This document shows positions 33,801 through 41,796 of a DNA stretch of 64,000 nt, one piece after another (within the stretch, counting starts at the first letter, position 1; every line of letters begins with the position of its first letter). The DNA lies in the NCBI GenBank assembly GCA_035532415.1, contig DATKRB010000062.1, positions 10,374-74,373 of the forward strand, in the 5' to 3' direction. The position numbers were made by a program, and so were the translations under genes. The DNA is from DATKRB01 sp035532415 (lineage in GTDB: Bacteria > Actinomycetota > Acidimicrobiia > Acidimicrobiales > RAAP-2). The notes under the pieces are model-generated. The model was not told where the DNA came from. It worked only from the letters and a program-made list of their open reading frames with translations, and did no database searches.

Positions 33801-34930
33801 ACCCGGTCGAAGAGCTCTGCAAACGGGATCAGGCCCTTGTCCGTGTGCACCTTGGCGTCCCCGGGAAAGCAGGGGTTGCTGCCGTTGATGCGGCCCGAGT
33901 TCGGCGCCGTGTGCCACGAGTTGATCGTGGTGTCGAACTGCATGCCCGGGTCGGCGCACTCCCAGGCGGAGTGGGCGATCTGGCGGAAGAGGTCGCGGGC
34001 GGGCACCGTCCGCACGACGCTGTCGTCGGTACGGGCCCGGAGATCCCAGTCGGCCCCGTCGATCACCGCCTGCATGAACTCGTCGGTCACCCGGACCGAG
34101 TTGTTGGCGTTCTGGTACTGGGTGGAGTGGCTGTCCGCACCGTCGAGGTCCATGTCGAACCCGGCGTCGCGGAGCACACGCGCCTTGCGCTCCTCGATCG
34201 CCTTGCACCAGATGAAGTCCTCGATGTCGGGGTGGTCCGCATCGAGGATGACCATCTTGGCGGCCCGACGTGTCTTGCCCCCGCTCTTTATGGTCCCGGC
34301 CGAGGCGTCCGCGCCCCGCATGAAGCTGACCGGACCCGACGCGGTGCCCCCGCCCTTCAACAGCTCGTGGGAGGAACGGATGCGCGACAGGTTGACGCCG
34401 GCACCGGACCCCCCCTTGAAGATCATCCCCTCCTCGGTGTACCAGTTGAGGATCGAGTCCATGGAGTCCTGCACCGACAGGATGAAACACGCGGAGCCCT
34501 GCTGCGGTACCCCCTTCACCCCGATGTTGAACCACACCGGAGAGTTGAACGCCGCCTTCTGGTGGATGATGAGGTGCTTCAGCTCGTCGCTGAAGATCCG
34601 GGCCTCCTCGTCGTCGACGAAGTAGCCGTCCTTCTCTCCCCAGGCGGTGAGGGTGTCGACCACCCGGTCGGCCACCTGCTTCAGGGAGGTCTCGCGCTCG
34701 GGGGTGCCGAGGGTCCCCCGGAAGTACTTCTGGGCGAGGATGTTGGTGGCGTTCAGGCTCCAGGTGTCGGGTACCTCCACGCCCAGCTGCTCAAAAGCCA
34801 CCGACCCGTCGCGGAAGTTGGTGATCCGCGAGTCACGCCGCTCCCACCGGACCTCGTCGTAGGGGTGCACGCCCTCGGTCGTGAAGTGGCGGCGGATGCC
34901 GATCCCGACTTGCTGGGGTGCGATGGCCAT
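30854..34930 (-). CDS. nrdJ: adenosylcobalamin-dependent (class II) ribonucleotide reductase with intein
   Basis: The 1358-residue precursor is a class II RNR interrupted by a 402-residue intein, leaving a mature enzyme of 956 residues. Active-site features are the substrate-site Cys in FNSPVWFNIG...QQGSACFILS, the finger-loop region NNSVRVTDEFM, the intein-split active-site segment with CSEYMHLDNSACNLASLNLM, and the late motif SVLAPTGTIGLLMDCDTTG. The C-terminus ends in a cysteine-rich zinc-type tail (YCYSCGDVMQ...CYVCGSCG) that helps re-reduce the enzyme. It converts ribonucleotides to deoxyribonucleotides with coenzyme B12, working with or without oxygen. AGAGGAGC precedes the ATG. No nrdR lies nearby, but paired NrdR-like boxes cover the promoter. 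Confidence 0.95.
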   Translation of the reverse strand: MAIAPQQVGIGIRRHFTTEGVHPYDEVRWERRDSRITNFRDGSVAFEQLGVEVPDTWSLNATNILAQKYFRGTLGTPERETSLKQVADRVVDTLTAWGEKDGYFVDDEEARIFSDELKHLIIHQKAAFNSPVWFNIGVKGVPQQGSACFILSVQDSMDSILNWYTEEGMIFKGGSGAGVNLSRIRSSHELLKGGGTASGPVSFMRGADASAGTIKSGGKTRRAAKMVILDADHPDIEDFIWCKAIEERKARVLRDAGFDMDLDGADSHSTQYQNANNSVRVTDEFMQAVIDGADWDLRARTDDSVVRTVPARDLFRQIAHSAWECADPGMQFDTTINSWHTAPNSGRINGSNPCFPGDAKVHTDKGLIPFAELFDRVNRGEQFAVYTHDATSIESPVEQMVVSSPEAFMITGYNDIVRLRLDNGTELRCTPGHRIFTVNRGYVEARHLTFADEVKLLDLPAPSINADPAIPVSSDPDDYRTKGDHGGTLRFPDQWSEEFGHYLGWLVGDGSVSGSVVSTIYGSAEDREEILPFHSELIGWINGGRLPKLSEQPNGTAQMRMSRRAFRDFLEALGIKPVHGPNKEVPWAIERAPEKIVAAFLRGLFDADGCAVVDRVGGSSVQLGSSSRHLCLGVQRLLTMFGITSRIYQTRKANKAGAFDYTNTAGETVTYGHASSYSLRITSESVALFAEHIGFGLTRKAAQLREILVGSLRGPYRTRRTAHLLERSNEGVELTYNLSEPRNHSYVVDGVVVRNCSEYMHLDNSACNLASLNLMKFLGDDETFDVAGFEAAVAVVFTGQEILVGNADYPTEPIAENSRRFRELGIGYANLGALLMANGLPYDSDGGRAWAGAITALMTGQAYATSARTAARMGPFAGFHQNAEAMVHVLRKHQAEASKIDEELVPPEILSAAQSAWDRAVELAEQYGVRNSQASVLAPTGTIGLLMDCDTTGVEPDLGLVKTKKLVGGGTMSIVNQTIPRALRKLGYSEAQVGDITAYVNEHMSIVGAPHLSEQHLAVFACSMGDNTIHYSGHVRMMGAVQPFISGAISKTVNMPEDVTVEDVEQLHIDAWRLGVKAVAIYRDNCKVAQPLSTTKKAAGGDDAPPGSEAEARAREAVSRIAELESALAHEQSRTVEPIVVGAVRERLPRRRRSNTFAFRVADCEGYVTVGEYEDGRPGEVFVKVSKQGSTLAGIMDAFSISISLGLQHGVPLATYVRKYSSMRFEPAGITDDPELRIATSLVDYIFRRLALDYLPVDERADLGVLSTSERTQPTLPGVEESATRSVGLIDVGPVVPEPGASPAIRPPAATARPGDGVPTIARAEQRDAPYCYSCGDVMQRSGSCYVCGSCGTTSGCS
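32666..33871 (-). other. intein with LAGLIDADG homing endonuclease inside nrdJ
   Basis: The insert begins CFPGDAKVHTDKG directly after SNP of the host protein and ends NHSYVVDGVVVRN before Cys+1 (CSEYMHLDN): 402 codons. Block A (CFPGDAKV), block B (TPGHRIFTVNRG), two LAGLIDADG helices (YLGWLVGDGS and FLRGLFDADGC) and block F/G are all present. The penultimate residue is Arg in place of the usual His, which may slow splicing or need compensation. It sits at a conserved active-site position, as RNR inteins commonly do. Confidence 0.9.
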
Positions 34931-34944
34931 GTCGCTGTGCTCCT

Positions 34945-35003
34945 CTGATCGTGGGCTCTGCTGATCGTGGGCTCTGCTGATCGTGGGCTGATCGTGGGCT
35001 CTG
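34945..35003. repeat. 16-bp tandem repeat in nrdJ leader, about 4 copies
   Basis: CTGATCGTGGGCTCTG is repeated twice perfectly (34945-34976), followed by a copy shortened by three bases and a fourth nearly full copy. It lies between the NrdR-like boxes and the nrdJ ribosome site, so copy changes would alter leader length. Confidence 0.85.
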
Positions 35004-35034
35004 CGCTGGTTCCGGGTGCCAATTCCCTATCGAC

Positions 35035-35082
35035 ACACAAGATCTTGTGGTCGTTGTGCCCCAGAGACACGAGATGCTGTGG
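35035..35082 (-). promoter_or_regulatory. paired NrdR-like boxes upstream of nrdJ
   Basis: ACACAAGATCTTGTGG (35035-35050) contains the 14-bp palindrome CACAAGATCTTGTG; ACACGAGATGCTGTGG (35067-35082) matches it at 13 of 16 positions. The two are 32 bp apart start to start, the roughly three-turn spacing typical of tandem NrdR boxes in front of RNR genes. They lie just downstream of the predicted -10, where NrdR bound with (d)ATP would block initiation. Confidence 0.65.
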
Positions 35083-35084
35083 TC

Positions 35085-35114
35085 ATTACAGCACTGTAGT
35101 TACGCCCCTGTCAA
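35085..35114 (-). promoter_or_regulatory. sigma-70-type promoter for nrdJ
   Basis: On the minus strand TTGACA (35114-35109) and TGTAAT (35090-35085) are separated by 18 bases, close to consensus and rare in this GC-rich window. Transcription would start inside the NrdR-like box region. Confidence 0.55.
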
Positions 35115-35206
35115 CGAAATCCGCCCGCTGTCGGCCCAGCTCCATGGCCGTTCGCGATGGTTAGCACCCGGGCGCCCGGGCCGGCCCACCGGTAGCCTGC
35201 CCCACC

Positions 35207-36760
35207 ATGGCGACGGGCGCCGGCACCGGCACGGCTCGAGTGCTGGCGATCGACGCGGGGACCACCGGGGTCCGTACCGCGGCGGTCGACCAGGGGGGCG
35301 CCGTCGTCGACTTCGCGTACCGCGAGCTGACCCAGCACTTCCCGTGCCCGGGACGGGTCGAGCACGACCCGGACGAGATCTGGTCGGCGGTGGTCGCCAC
35401 CCTGGGTGAGGTGGGCGGCCGCATGGAGGCTGCCGGGGGAACGGTCGCGGCGATCGGTATCGCCAACCAGCGCGAGACCGTGGTGGCCTTCGACCGCCGG
35501 ACCGGCCGTCCCCTCCACCGGGCCATCGTGTGGCAGGACCGCCGGACGGCGGCGCGATGCGAAAGCCTCCGGCTCGCCGGGCACCTGCCCGCGATCCGGG
35601 CCAGGACGGGGCTGGTGCTCGACCCGTACTTCTCGGCCACCAAGATGGCCTGGCTCCTGCGCGAGGGGGGCCTCGCCGGGGCCACCCGGCCGGGCGACCT
35701 GGCGCTCGGCACCGTCGACTCGTGGGTGCTGTGGAACCTGACCGGGGGGAGCGCCGGGGGGCTCTTCGCCACCGACCCGACGAACGCCTCGCGGACTTCC
35801 CTGTACGACATTCACGCGCGGGAGTGGTCCGAGGACCTGTGCGAGCTCTTCGGGGTGCCCCGGCAGGCGCTGGCCGAGGTCCACCCCTCCGCCGGCGGGT
35901 TCGCCACGGTGGGGACGGGCCGCACGGGCGAGCTCCCCCGGTTCCTGCAGGGGGTGCCGGTGACCGGGATCGCCGGGGACCAGCACGCGGCGCTGTTCGG
36001 GCAGGCCTGCTTCGACGCCGGGTCGGCCAAGGCGACGTACGGCACCGGCAGCTTCGTGCTCGTCAACGCCGGGCCCGAGCCGCCTCCCGCCCCCGACGGG
36101 CTGCTCACCACCATCGCCTGGGATCTCGGGGATCTCGGGGGGACCCGGGGACCGCTGGCCTACGCGCTCGAGGGATCGGCCTTCTCCTCCGGCGCGGCCA
36201 TCCAATGGCTGCGCGACGGGCTGGGGATCATCGGGAACGCCGACGAGGTTGGGCCGCTGGCCGAGTCGGTGCCCGACAGCGGCGGCCTGGCCTTCGTTCC
36301 GGCGTTCACCGGTCTGGGCAGCCCGATCTGGGACCCCCGGGCCCGCGGGACCGTCACCGGCATCACCAGGGGGAGCGGGCGGGCTCAGCTGGCCAGGGCC
36401 GTGGTGGAGTCGATCGCCTTCGAGGTGCGCGCCATGGTCGATGCAATGGCCGCGGCGGGGCGGCCGGTCTCGGTGCTGCGGGTCGACGGGGGTACCGCCG
36501 CCATGGCACTGCTCCTGCAGCTGCAGGCCGACCAGCTCCGGGTGCCCGTGGCCCGTCCCCGCGACGTGCAGTCGACCGCGCTCGGAGCGGCGACGCTCGC
36601 CGGCCTGGCCGCCGGGGTCTGGGGTTCGACGGACGAGTTGGCCTCGCTCTGGTCCCCCGGCGTCGAGTACCGCCCGCAGCTCGCTGCCGAGCCGGCCGAC
36701 GACGCCTTCGCCGCGTGGCTCCGGGCGGTGGATCGGTCCCGTGGTTGGGCCACGGACTGA
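35207..36760 (+). CDS. glpK: glycerol kinase (FGGY family)
   Basis: The 517-residue protein has the FGGY kinase layout: phosphate-1 loop LAIDAGTTGVRTAAVDQGG, GIANQRETVVAFDRRTG and RAIVWQDRRTA (glycerol-binding Arg-Glu and Trp), TGIAGDQHAALFGQACF with the catalytic Asp, and the phosphate-2/adenosine region LRVDGGTAAMALLLQLQAD. It phosphorylates glycerol to sn-glycerol-3-phosphate in the cytoplasm. No glpF or glpD lies nearby. Its stop codon (TGA 36758-36760) directly abuts that of the convergent ACT gene. Confidence 0.88.
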   Translation: MATGAGTGTARVLAIDAGTTGVRTAAVDQGGAVVDFAYRELTQHFPCPGRVEHDPDEIWSAVVATLGEVGGRMEAAGGTVAAIGIANQRETVVAFDRRTGRPLHRAIVWQDRRTAARCESLRLAGHLPAIRARTGLVLDPYFSATKMAWLLREGGLAGATRPGDLALGTVDSWVLWNLTGGSAGGLFATDPTNASRTSLYDIHAREWSEDLCELFGVPRQALAEVHPSAGGFATVGTGRTGELPRFLQGVPVTGIAGDQHAALFGQACFDAGSAKATYGTGSFVLVNAGPEPPPAPDGLLTTIAWDLGDLGGTRGPLAYALEGSAFSSGAAIQWLRDGLGIIGNADEVGPLAESVPDSGGLAFVPAFTGLGSPIWDPRARGTVTGITRGSGRAQLARAVVESIAFEVRAMVDAMAAAGRPVSVLRVDGGTAAMALLLQLQADQLRVPVARPRDVQSTALGAATLAGLAAGVWGSTDELASLWSPGVEYRPQLAAEPADDAFAAWLRAVDRSRGWATD

Positions 36761-37027
36761 TCAGTCCTCGGACATCGCCCCTTCCGGGGCGACGGGTCGG
36801 ATCTCCTCCACCCGCACCCCGTCGACCTCGTGGATCTCGCTGCCCAGCAGCTCCACCAGATGGGCCCCGGCCAGCTCGATCACGAACTCGTCGACCGCCC
36901 GGCCCTCCGTCCGGCCCAGGATGTCGATGGAGACGATGTCGCCGCCCACCGCCCCGATCCGGCTGGCCACCAGCCCCAGCGCGCCCGGGCGGTCCGGGAG
37001 CCAGATCCGCAACAGGTACCGGGGCAT
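36761..37027 (-). CDS. ACT-domain small regulatory protein
   Basis: The 88-residue protein is a single ACT domain: MPRYLLRIWLPDRPGALGLV...ASRIGAVGGDIVSIDILGR with the typical beta-alpha-beta start and Gly-rich turn, then EFVIELAG and VEEIRPV strands. Free-standing ACT proteins bind amino acids or other small ligands and modulate enzymes. Partner unknown. The minus gene's TGA and glpK's TGA meet to give the palindrome GGACTGATCAGTCC (36754-36767). Confidence 0.8.
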   Translation of the reverse strand: MPRYLLRIWLPDRPGALGLVASRIGAVGGDIVSIDILGRTEGRAVDEFVIELAGAHLVELLGSEIHEVDGVRVEEIRPVAPEGAMSED

Positions 37028-37073
37028 GGAACCCCACGCTACGCGCCCAGTGTGAACGCCGCATGACGTCCCT

Positions 37074-37099
37074 ATTACCAGTAGCGATTACCAGTAGCG
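37074..37099. repeat. 13-bp perfect tandem duplication
   Basis: ATTACCAGTAGCG is present twice in a row in the region between the ACT gene start and the 3' end of the GGDEF/EAL gene. No function evident. Confidence 0.9.
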
Positions 37100-37184
37100 G
37101 ATGATGGGGGCGGCCCCGTCCCGGGCCATCGCCCCCTGGCCAACGTTCAGTGATCCTCCCGGGATCTCCCCTGAGCCGTGAATT

Positions 37185-39608
37185 TCAGCGAGCGACCGGA
37201 TCCCCCATGACCCGTCCGAGCCCGCCGGGGAGGACCTCTGCCGCCGTCGGCGATCGGCGGAGGTGGGGCCCAAGCTCGTCGGGGACCAGAGGATGGGCGA
37301 ACAGGTAGCCCTGCCCCCGCTCGCAGCCGTGGTGGCGCAGGTAGTCGAGCTGTTCTTGGGACTCGATGCCTTCGGCCACCGTCTCGAGGCCGAGGAGGGT
37401 CCCCAGGGCGATGATGGTCCGCACGAGCGACGGGGAGTCGTCCGGATCCCCGATCGCCGTCACGAAGGTCCGGTCCAGCTTCAGGCAGTCGACCGGCAGC
37501 CGATGGAGATAGGCCAACGAGGAGTACCCCGTCCCGAAGTCGTCGATGGAGATCCGGACCCCGAGGTCTCGGATCTCGGCCAGGAGCTGGCTGGCCGCGT
37601 CGACGTCGCGCATCAGGGTGCTCTCGGTCAGCTCCAGGATCAGGTAGGTCGGATCGAACCCCGACGAGGCGAGGGCGTCGGCGACGACGCCGACGATGTC
37701 GGGGTTGAGCTGGCGGAACGAGACGTTCACCGACAGCGTCGCCAGGTGGCCCGCCACGTGCCAGCCCGCCGCCACGTGGCACGCCCGCTCGATCACCCAG
37801 GCGCCCACCGCCTCCATCAACCCCGCCTCTTCCATGACCGGGATGAATTCTTCGGGGGAGACGGACCCCCGCTCGGGATGGGCCCAACGCAAGAGGGCTT
37901 CGAATCCTTCGACGACCAGGGAATCGAGGTTCACGATGGGCTGGTATGCCAGGTGGAGCTGACCGTCGCCGAGGGCCCTTCGGGCGTCCATCTCCAAGGA
38001 GAGCAGGTCTTCGGATGGTCGGGCCATCGACTCGTCGTAGGTCCGAGAGCAGGCCCGCCCGGCGTTCTTGGCCACGTACAGCGCCACGTCGGCCTGGCGC
38101 AGGAGCTCCCGGGGGTCGATCATCCCCTTGCCGCCGGCGATGCCGATGCTGGCCGTGGTCCGCAGCACGCGGACGTCGGGGGCACCCAGCTCGAAGGGGA
38201 GCTGAAGGGTGGCGAGCAGCCGGGCGGCGACGCCCTTGGCGTCGATCGGCTCGAGGGAGGGCCCCAGGACGACGACGAACTCGTCGCCCCCCATGCGCCC
38301 GGCGGTGTCGCCGGAGCGCAGGGAGCCGTCGAGCCGGTCGGCCACCTGGCGGAGGAGATGATCGCCGATATCGTGGCCGAACTGGTCGTTGACCACCTTG
38401 AAGTGGTCGAGGTCCACGAACAGAACGGCGACCTCGGCCGACGTCCGGGCGCCCTGGCGGGCCATCTGCTCGAGGCGGTCGAGCACCAGCGCCCGGTTGG
38501 GGAGCCCCGTCAGGTCGTCGTGCATGGCCTGGTGGCGGACCTCGTCGTGCAGGCGGGCGTTGCGGATGGCCGTGATGGCCAGGTTGGCCAATCCGTCCAG
38601 CTCGGCGTCGATGTCGGGATGGCGGTCGGGCAGCTTCGCCCGAGTGGTGGACATGGCCACCATCTGACCCACGATCCCCTCGGCGGCCCGGATGGGCACC
38701 ACGGTCACGCCCTTGACCCCCAGGGCGTCGAGGTCCTGGCGGAAGGGGCCTGCCGACTGGTCGGCCCGGTAGTGGATGAAGCGACGGCGGTCCCCCTCGT
38801 TGCGAACCCCCAGGTGGAAGGTGGACCGCCGGAGCCTCTGGATCCGGGCCTCCTGCTCGGGGGTGAAGCCGTGGGTGCCCACGACGCGCCCGCCGGGATC
38901 GCCCACCTCGCCGATCAAGACGACGGCGCGATCGCAGGCCAGGACCTTGGGGATGGCCTCGGCCAGGCGGGCGGCCACCGAGTCGAGGGTTCCGATCTCG
39001 GTCATGGAGTGGGCGAGGTCGGCGAGGGCTCGCGCCGATGCCGCCTCGTGGCGGAAGTGCTCGACGGCCGACCCCGCGTCCAGCGCCACCGCCGCCACGT
39101 TGGCGACAGCCCCGAGCATCTCCGGATCGACGTCGGCGGCATCGGAGACGCCCTGGCGACAGGCCACCAGCCAGCCGTGCCGGCGGCGGGCGGAGGCCAC
39201 CTCAACCGCCACCAGGGTCTCGTCCGGACCCCGGCCACCGGCCGCGAGCTGCACGGCCAGCCTCCGGGCGGTCTCGTCGGGGACACCGCGCGAGTAGACC
39301 TGCCGGCCATTGTCCGGATCCGACCGGTTCACCACCAGCAGGAGCGAGGGCACGCCCAGGAAGAGGACCGCCTCGTCGAGCATCCCCTCGATGGCCTCGT
39401 CGAGGCTGCGAGCGGTGACGATCAGCGACAAAGACCGCTGCAGGCTCTCGAGCCGGCTCTCGCAGAGCGACTTGAGGCAGGCGCCGTACTCGGCGCCGTA
39501 CTCGGCGAGGTCCTCGGCGTCGGGCCCCTCGCACCCAGGGGAAGCCGGATTGGCCGGCGGGATCGCCGGGGGCCACGCGGGAGCCGATGGGCTGCGGTCA
39601 CCAGGCAA
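37185..39608 (-). CDS. GAF-GGDEF-EAL cyclic-di-GMP signalling protein
   Basis: An 807-residue protein with no membrane segment: an N-terminal region with EYGAEYGA duplication, a GAF-like sensor domain (about residues 60-370), a GGDEF domain with intact GRMGGDEFVVVL, and an EAL domain with FEALLRWAHPE, LELTEST, SIDDFGTGYSSLAYL and VAEGIESQ, all of the catalytic motifs of c-di-GMP phosphodiesterases. Both synthesis and hydrolysis of c-di-GMP are chemically possible. The start is uncertain: the TTG at 39608 is used because GGAGCGGG precedes it and no ATG or GTG lies nearby in frame; translation might begin elsewhere by up to 30 codons. Confidence 0.88.
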   Translation of the reverse strand: MPGDRSPSAPAWPPAIPPANPASPGCEGPDAEDLAEYGAEYGACLKSLCESRLESLQRSLSLIVTARSLDEAIEGMLDEAVLFLGVPSLLLVVNRSDPDNGRQVYSRGVPDETARRLAVQLAAGGRGPDETLVAVEVASARRRHGWLVACRQGVSDAADVDPEMLGAVANVAAVALDAGSAVEHFRHEAASARALADLAHSMTEIGTLDSVAARLAEAIPKVLACDRAVVLIGEVGDPGGRVVGTHGFTPEQEARIQRLRRSTFHLGVRNEGDRRRFIHYRADQSAGPFRQDLDALGVKGVTVVPIRAAEGIVGQMVAMSTTRAKLPDRHPDIDAELDGLANLAITAIRNARLHDEVRHQAMHDDLTGLPNRALVLDRLEQMARQGARTSAEVAVLFVDLDHFKVVNDQFGHDIGDHLLRQVADRLDGSLRSGDTAGRMGGDEFVVVLGPSLEPIDAKGVAARLLATLQLPFELGAPDVRVLRTTASIGIAGGKGMIDPRELLRQADVALYVAKNAGRACSRTYDESMARPSEDLLSLEMDARRALGDGQLHLAYQPIVNLDSLVVEGFEALLRWAHPERGSVSPEEFIPVMEEAGLMEAVGAWVIERACHVAAGWHVAGHLATLSVNVSFRQLNPDIVGVVADALASSGFDPTYLILELTESTLMRDVDAASQLLAEIRDLGVRISIDDFGTGYSSLAYLHRLPVDCLKLDRTFVTAIGDPDDSPSLVRTIIALGTLLGLETVAEGIESQEQLDYLRHHGCERGQGYLFAHPLVPDELGPHLRRSPTAAEVLPGGLGRVMGDPVAR

Positions 39609-39823
39609 CGTGCACCCGCTCCAGCACCTCGAGCCGTCGATGTTCCACTGTCTCCCGTCCCCCCGCCTACCGACCTCGCTCGGAGGAGAGCATCTCCCCA
39701 CCGGTATCCCACTCGGACTATCAATTTCCGGGGGCGGGGTGGTTGCAGTCTGGTTGGGAGCGGAGCCGGTTCGACGACCCCCAGGGCATCTACCGTGTGC
39801 TCTACGCCGCGGGTGACGCAGCC

Positions 39824-40513
39824 TCAGGCAGCCCGGCGGGGAGCACCGGTCCGGGCCGGGACGTACTCGTCGAGATAGGAACGGCCCGACAACCGGGAGA
39901 TCTCCCGCATGAGGCGGTCGGTGGCCTCGCGGGCGCCCCGTCGGTCGTCGTCGGTACGGAGCCCGGCATCCGGCGCAGAAGGGCGCTCGAGCTCGATCGG
40001 GGGACCGAAACGGATCGTGACCCGCCGGAACGGCCGAAGGTACCGGCGACCGATGGGTTGCACGGCGGTCGTCCCCTCTATCCCGACCGGGATGATCGGC
40101 ACCCCGCACTCCGCCGCGAGCCGGGCCACCCCGGTCCGACCGCGGTGGACGAACTCGTCGGTGGAGCGGGTCCCTTCGGGGTACAGGGCCAGCACCCTGC
40201 CTGCCCCCAGCGCCTCGCGGGCCGTCGCCAGGGCGCGCTCGGAGAGCGGGCCGCCGCCACGGCGGATGGGGATCTGCCCGACGGCCCGGAAGAACCAGGC
40301 GGAGCGACGGTCGTCGAAGTACTCGGCTTTCGCCAGGTACGTCACCTTGCGGGCCACCGCCAGCGGGAGGAAGAGCGAATCGCAGAATGCCTGGTGGTTG
40401 GCGGCCAAGATGGCCGGGCCCCGCCGTGGCACGTGGTGACGCCCCTCCACCCTCACCCGGAACGCCAGGCGGAACACCGGCGTGAGCACGACCTTCAGCA
40501 CCCAGTAGGCCAC
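39824..40513 (-). CDS. 1-acyl-sn-glycerol-3-phosphate acyltransferase (PlsC-like)
   Basis: The 229-residue protein shows the acyltransferase HX4D motif as NHQAFCDSLFLP, the FFRAVGQIPIRRGGG segment, the glycerol-phosphate-binding ALYPEGTRSTD and the IPVGIEGT strand. It transfers an acyl chain to lysophosphatidate at the inner membrane face in phospholipid synthesis. An N-terminal hydrophobic helix (about residues 3-18) anchors it. GTG start at 40513. Confidence 0.9.
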   Translation of the reverse strand: MAYWVLKVVLTPVFRLAFRVRVEGRHHVPRRGPAILAANHQAFCDSLFLPLAVARKVTYLAKAEYFDDRRSAWFFRAVGQIPIRRGGGPLSERALATAREALGAGRVLALYPEGTRSTDEFVHRGRTGVARLAAECGVPIIPVGIEGTTAVQPIGRRYLRPFRRVTIRFGPPIELERPSAPDAGLRTDDDRRGAREATDRLMREISRLSGRSYLDEYVPARTGAPRRAA

Positions 40514-40558
40514 GATCCACCGTACTTCGGGGGATCCGGTCCCGTCTCCGGCAGCGGG

Positions 40559-41788
40559 TCAGCCGAGCTTGGTGAGCGCCTTGCGGAGGTTCCGCACCGC
40601 CTGGCCGATCCGCTTGTCGTTCTCGATCAGCGCGAACCGGACGTGCCCGTCGCCGCCAGGCCCGAAGCCCACGCCGGGCGACGTGGCGACGTTGGCCTCC
40701 TGCACGAGGTACTTGGAGAACTCGAGCGATCCCATCTCGCGGTAGGCCTCGGGGATCGGGGCCCAGACGAACATGGTCCCCTTGGGTGGCGTCACGTCCC
40801 AGCCGATGCGGTTGATCCCGTCGCACAGCGCGTCGCGCCGGTCCTGATAGATGGCGTTGATCTGCCGGGGGTAGTCGGGAGCCTCGTTCATGGCCACGAT
40901 CGCAGCGATCTGAATCGGCTGGAACGTCCCGTAGTCGAGGTAGCTCTTGAGCTTGGTGAGCGCCTGCACGATCTCGGGGTTGCCGACGAGGAACCCGACC
41001 CGCCAGCCGGCCATCGAGAACGATTTGGTCAGGGTGTAGAGCTCCACGGCCACGTCCTTGGCTCCGGGGACCTCGAGGATGGACGGGGGCCGGTAGCCGT
41101 CGAAGCCGAGGTCGGCGTAGGCGAAGTCGTGCACGAGGACCACCTCGTGCTCGCGGGCGAAAGCCACCAGGCGCGCCATGAAGGCGAGATCGACGCAGGC
41201 CGTGGTCGGGTTGTGGGGGAAGGACAGGACGATCACCCGGGGCTTGGGCCAAGTCGACTCCCACGCCTCCATGAGGGAGCCGAAGAATTCGTCGCCCGGG
41301 TCGGTCACGTCGCCGGCCTCGTCGCCGGGCGTCCGGGCGCCCGTCCCCGGGCCGCTCAGGCGGACCTGGTGCACGTCGGCCCCGGCGAAGAGCGGTGCAT
41401 AAATATGGATCGGGTACGACGGCGAGGGCACGAGCGCCGTGTCGCCCGGGCCGACGAGCACCCACATGAGGTGCGAAAGGCCCTCCTTGGCCCCGATGGT
41501 GGTGACGACCTCGAGGTCGGGGTCGAGCTCGACCCCGAATTCGCGCTGGTAGAGGGCGGCGATGGCTTGGCGCAGCTTGGGGATCCCCTTGCTGGCCGAG
41601 TACCGGTGGTTCCGCGGGTTGTGGGCGGACTCCGCCAGCTTCTCCACCGCCACGTCGGGTGAGGGGAGGTCCGGGTTGCCGAACCCGAGGTCGATCACGT
41701 CGGCGCCTGCTCGCCGGGCCGCCGCCTTCAGGTCGTTGATGGTGGCGAACACATACGGCGGGAGGCCGTTGACCCGGCGGAATTCCAT
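40559..41788 (-). CDS. class I/II PLP-dependent aminotransferase (AlaA/LL-DAP-like)
   Basis: A 409-residue fold-type I aminotransferase: FGNPDLPSPDVAVEKL, RNHRYSASKGIPKLRQAIA, SPSYPIHIYAPLF, SFPHNPTTACVDL, the PLP-binding lysine in YTLTKSFSMAGWRVGF, and the substrate-carboxylate Arg in GHVRFALIEND. The closest type by motif is the alanine/glutamate or LL-diaminopimelate aminotransferase group. Start at 41788 (MEFRRVNGLPPYVF) fits the family. Exact amino donor not decidable by eye. Confidence 0.85.
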   Translation of the reverse strand: MEFRRVNGLPPYVFATINDLKAAARRAGADVIDLGFGNPDLPSPDVAVEKLAESAHNPRNHRYSASKGIPKLRQAIAALYQREFGVELDPDLEVVTTIGAKEGLSHLMWVLVGPGDTALVPSPSYPIHIYAPLFAGADVHQVRLSGPGTGARTPGDEAGDVTDPGDEFFGSLMEAWESTWPKPRVIVLSFPHNPTTACVDLAFMARLVAFAREHEVVLVHDFAYADLGFDGYRPPSILEVPGAKDVAVELYTLTKSFSMAGWRVGFLVGNPEIVQALTKLKSYLDYGTFQPIQIAAIVAMNEAPDYPRQINAIYQDRRDALCDGINRIGWDVTPPKGTMFVWAPIPEAYREMGSLEFSKYLVQEANVATSPGVGFGPGGDGHVRFALIENDKRIGQAVRNLRKALTKLG

Positions 41789-41796
41789 GAACAACG

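Noticed and set aside
34931..35206. Possible cobalamin riboswitch before the B12-dependent nrdJ
   Set aside because: I looked for the B12-box (GCCACTG-like) and did not find it in the 276-base leader; the region is explained by tandem repeats, NrdR-like boxes and a promoter.
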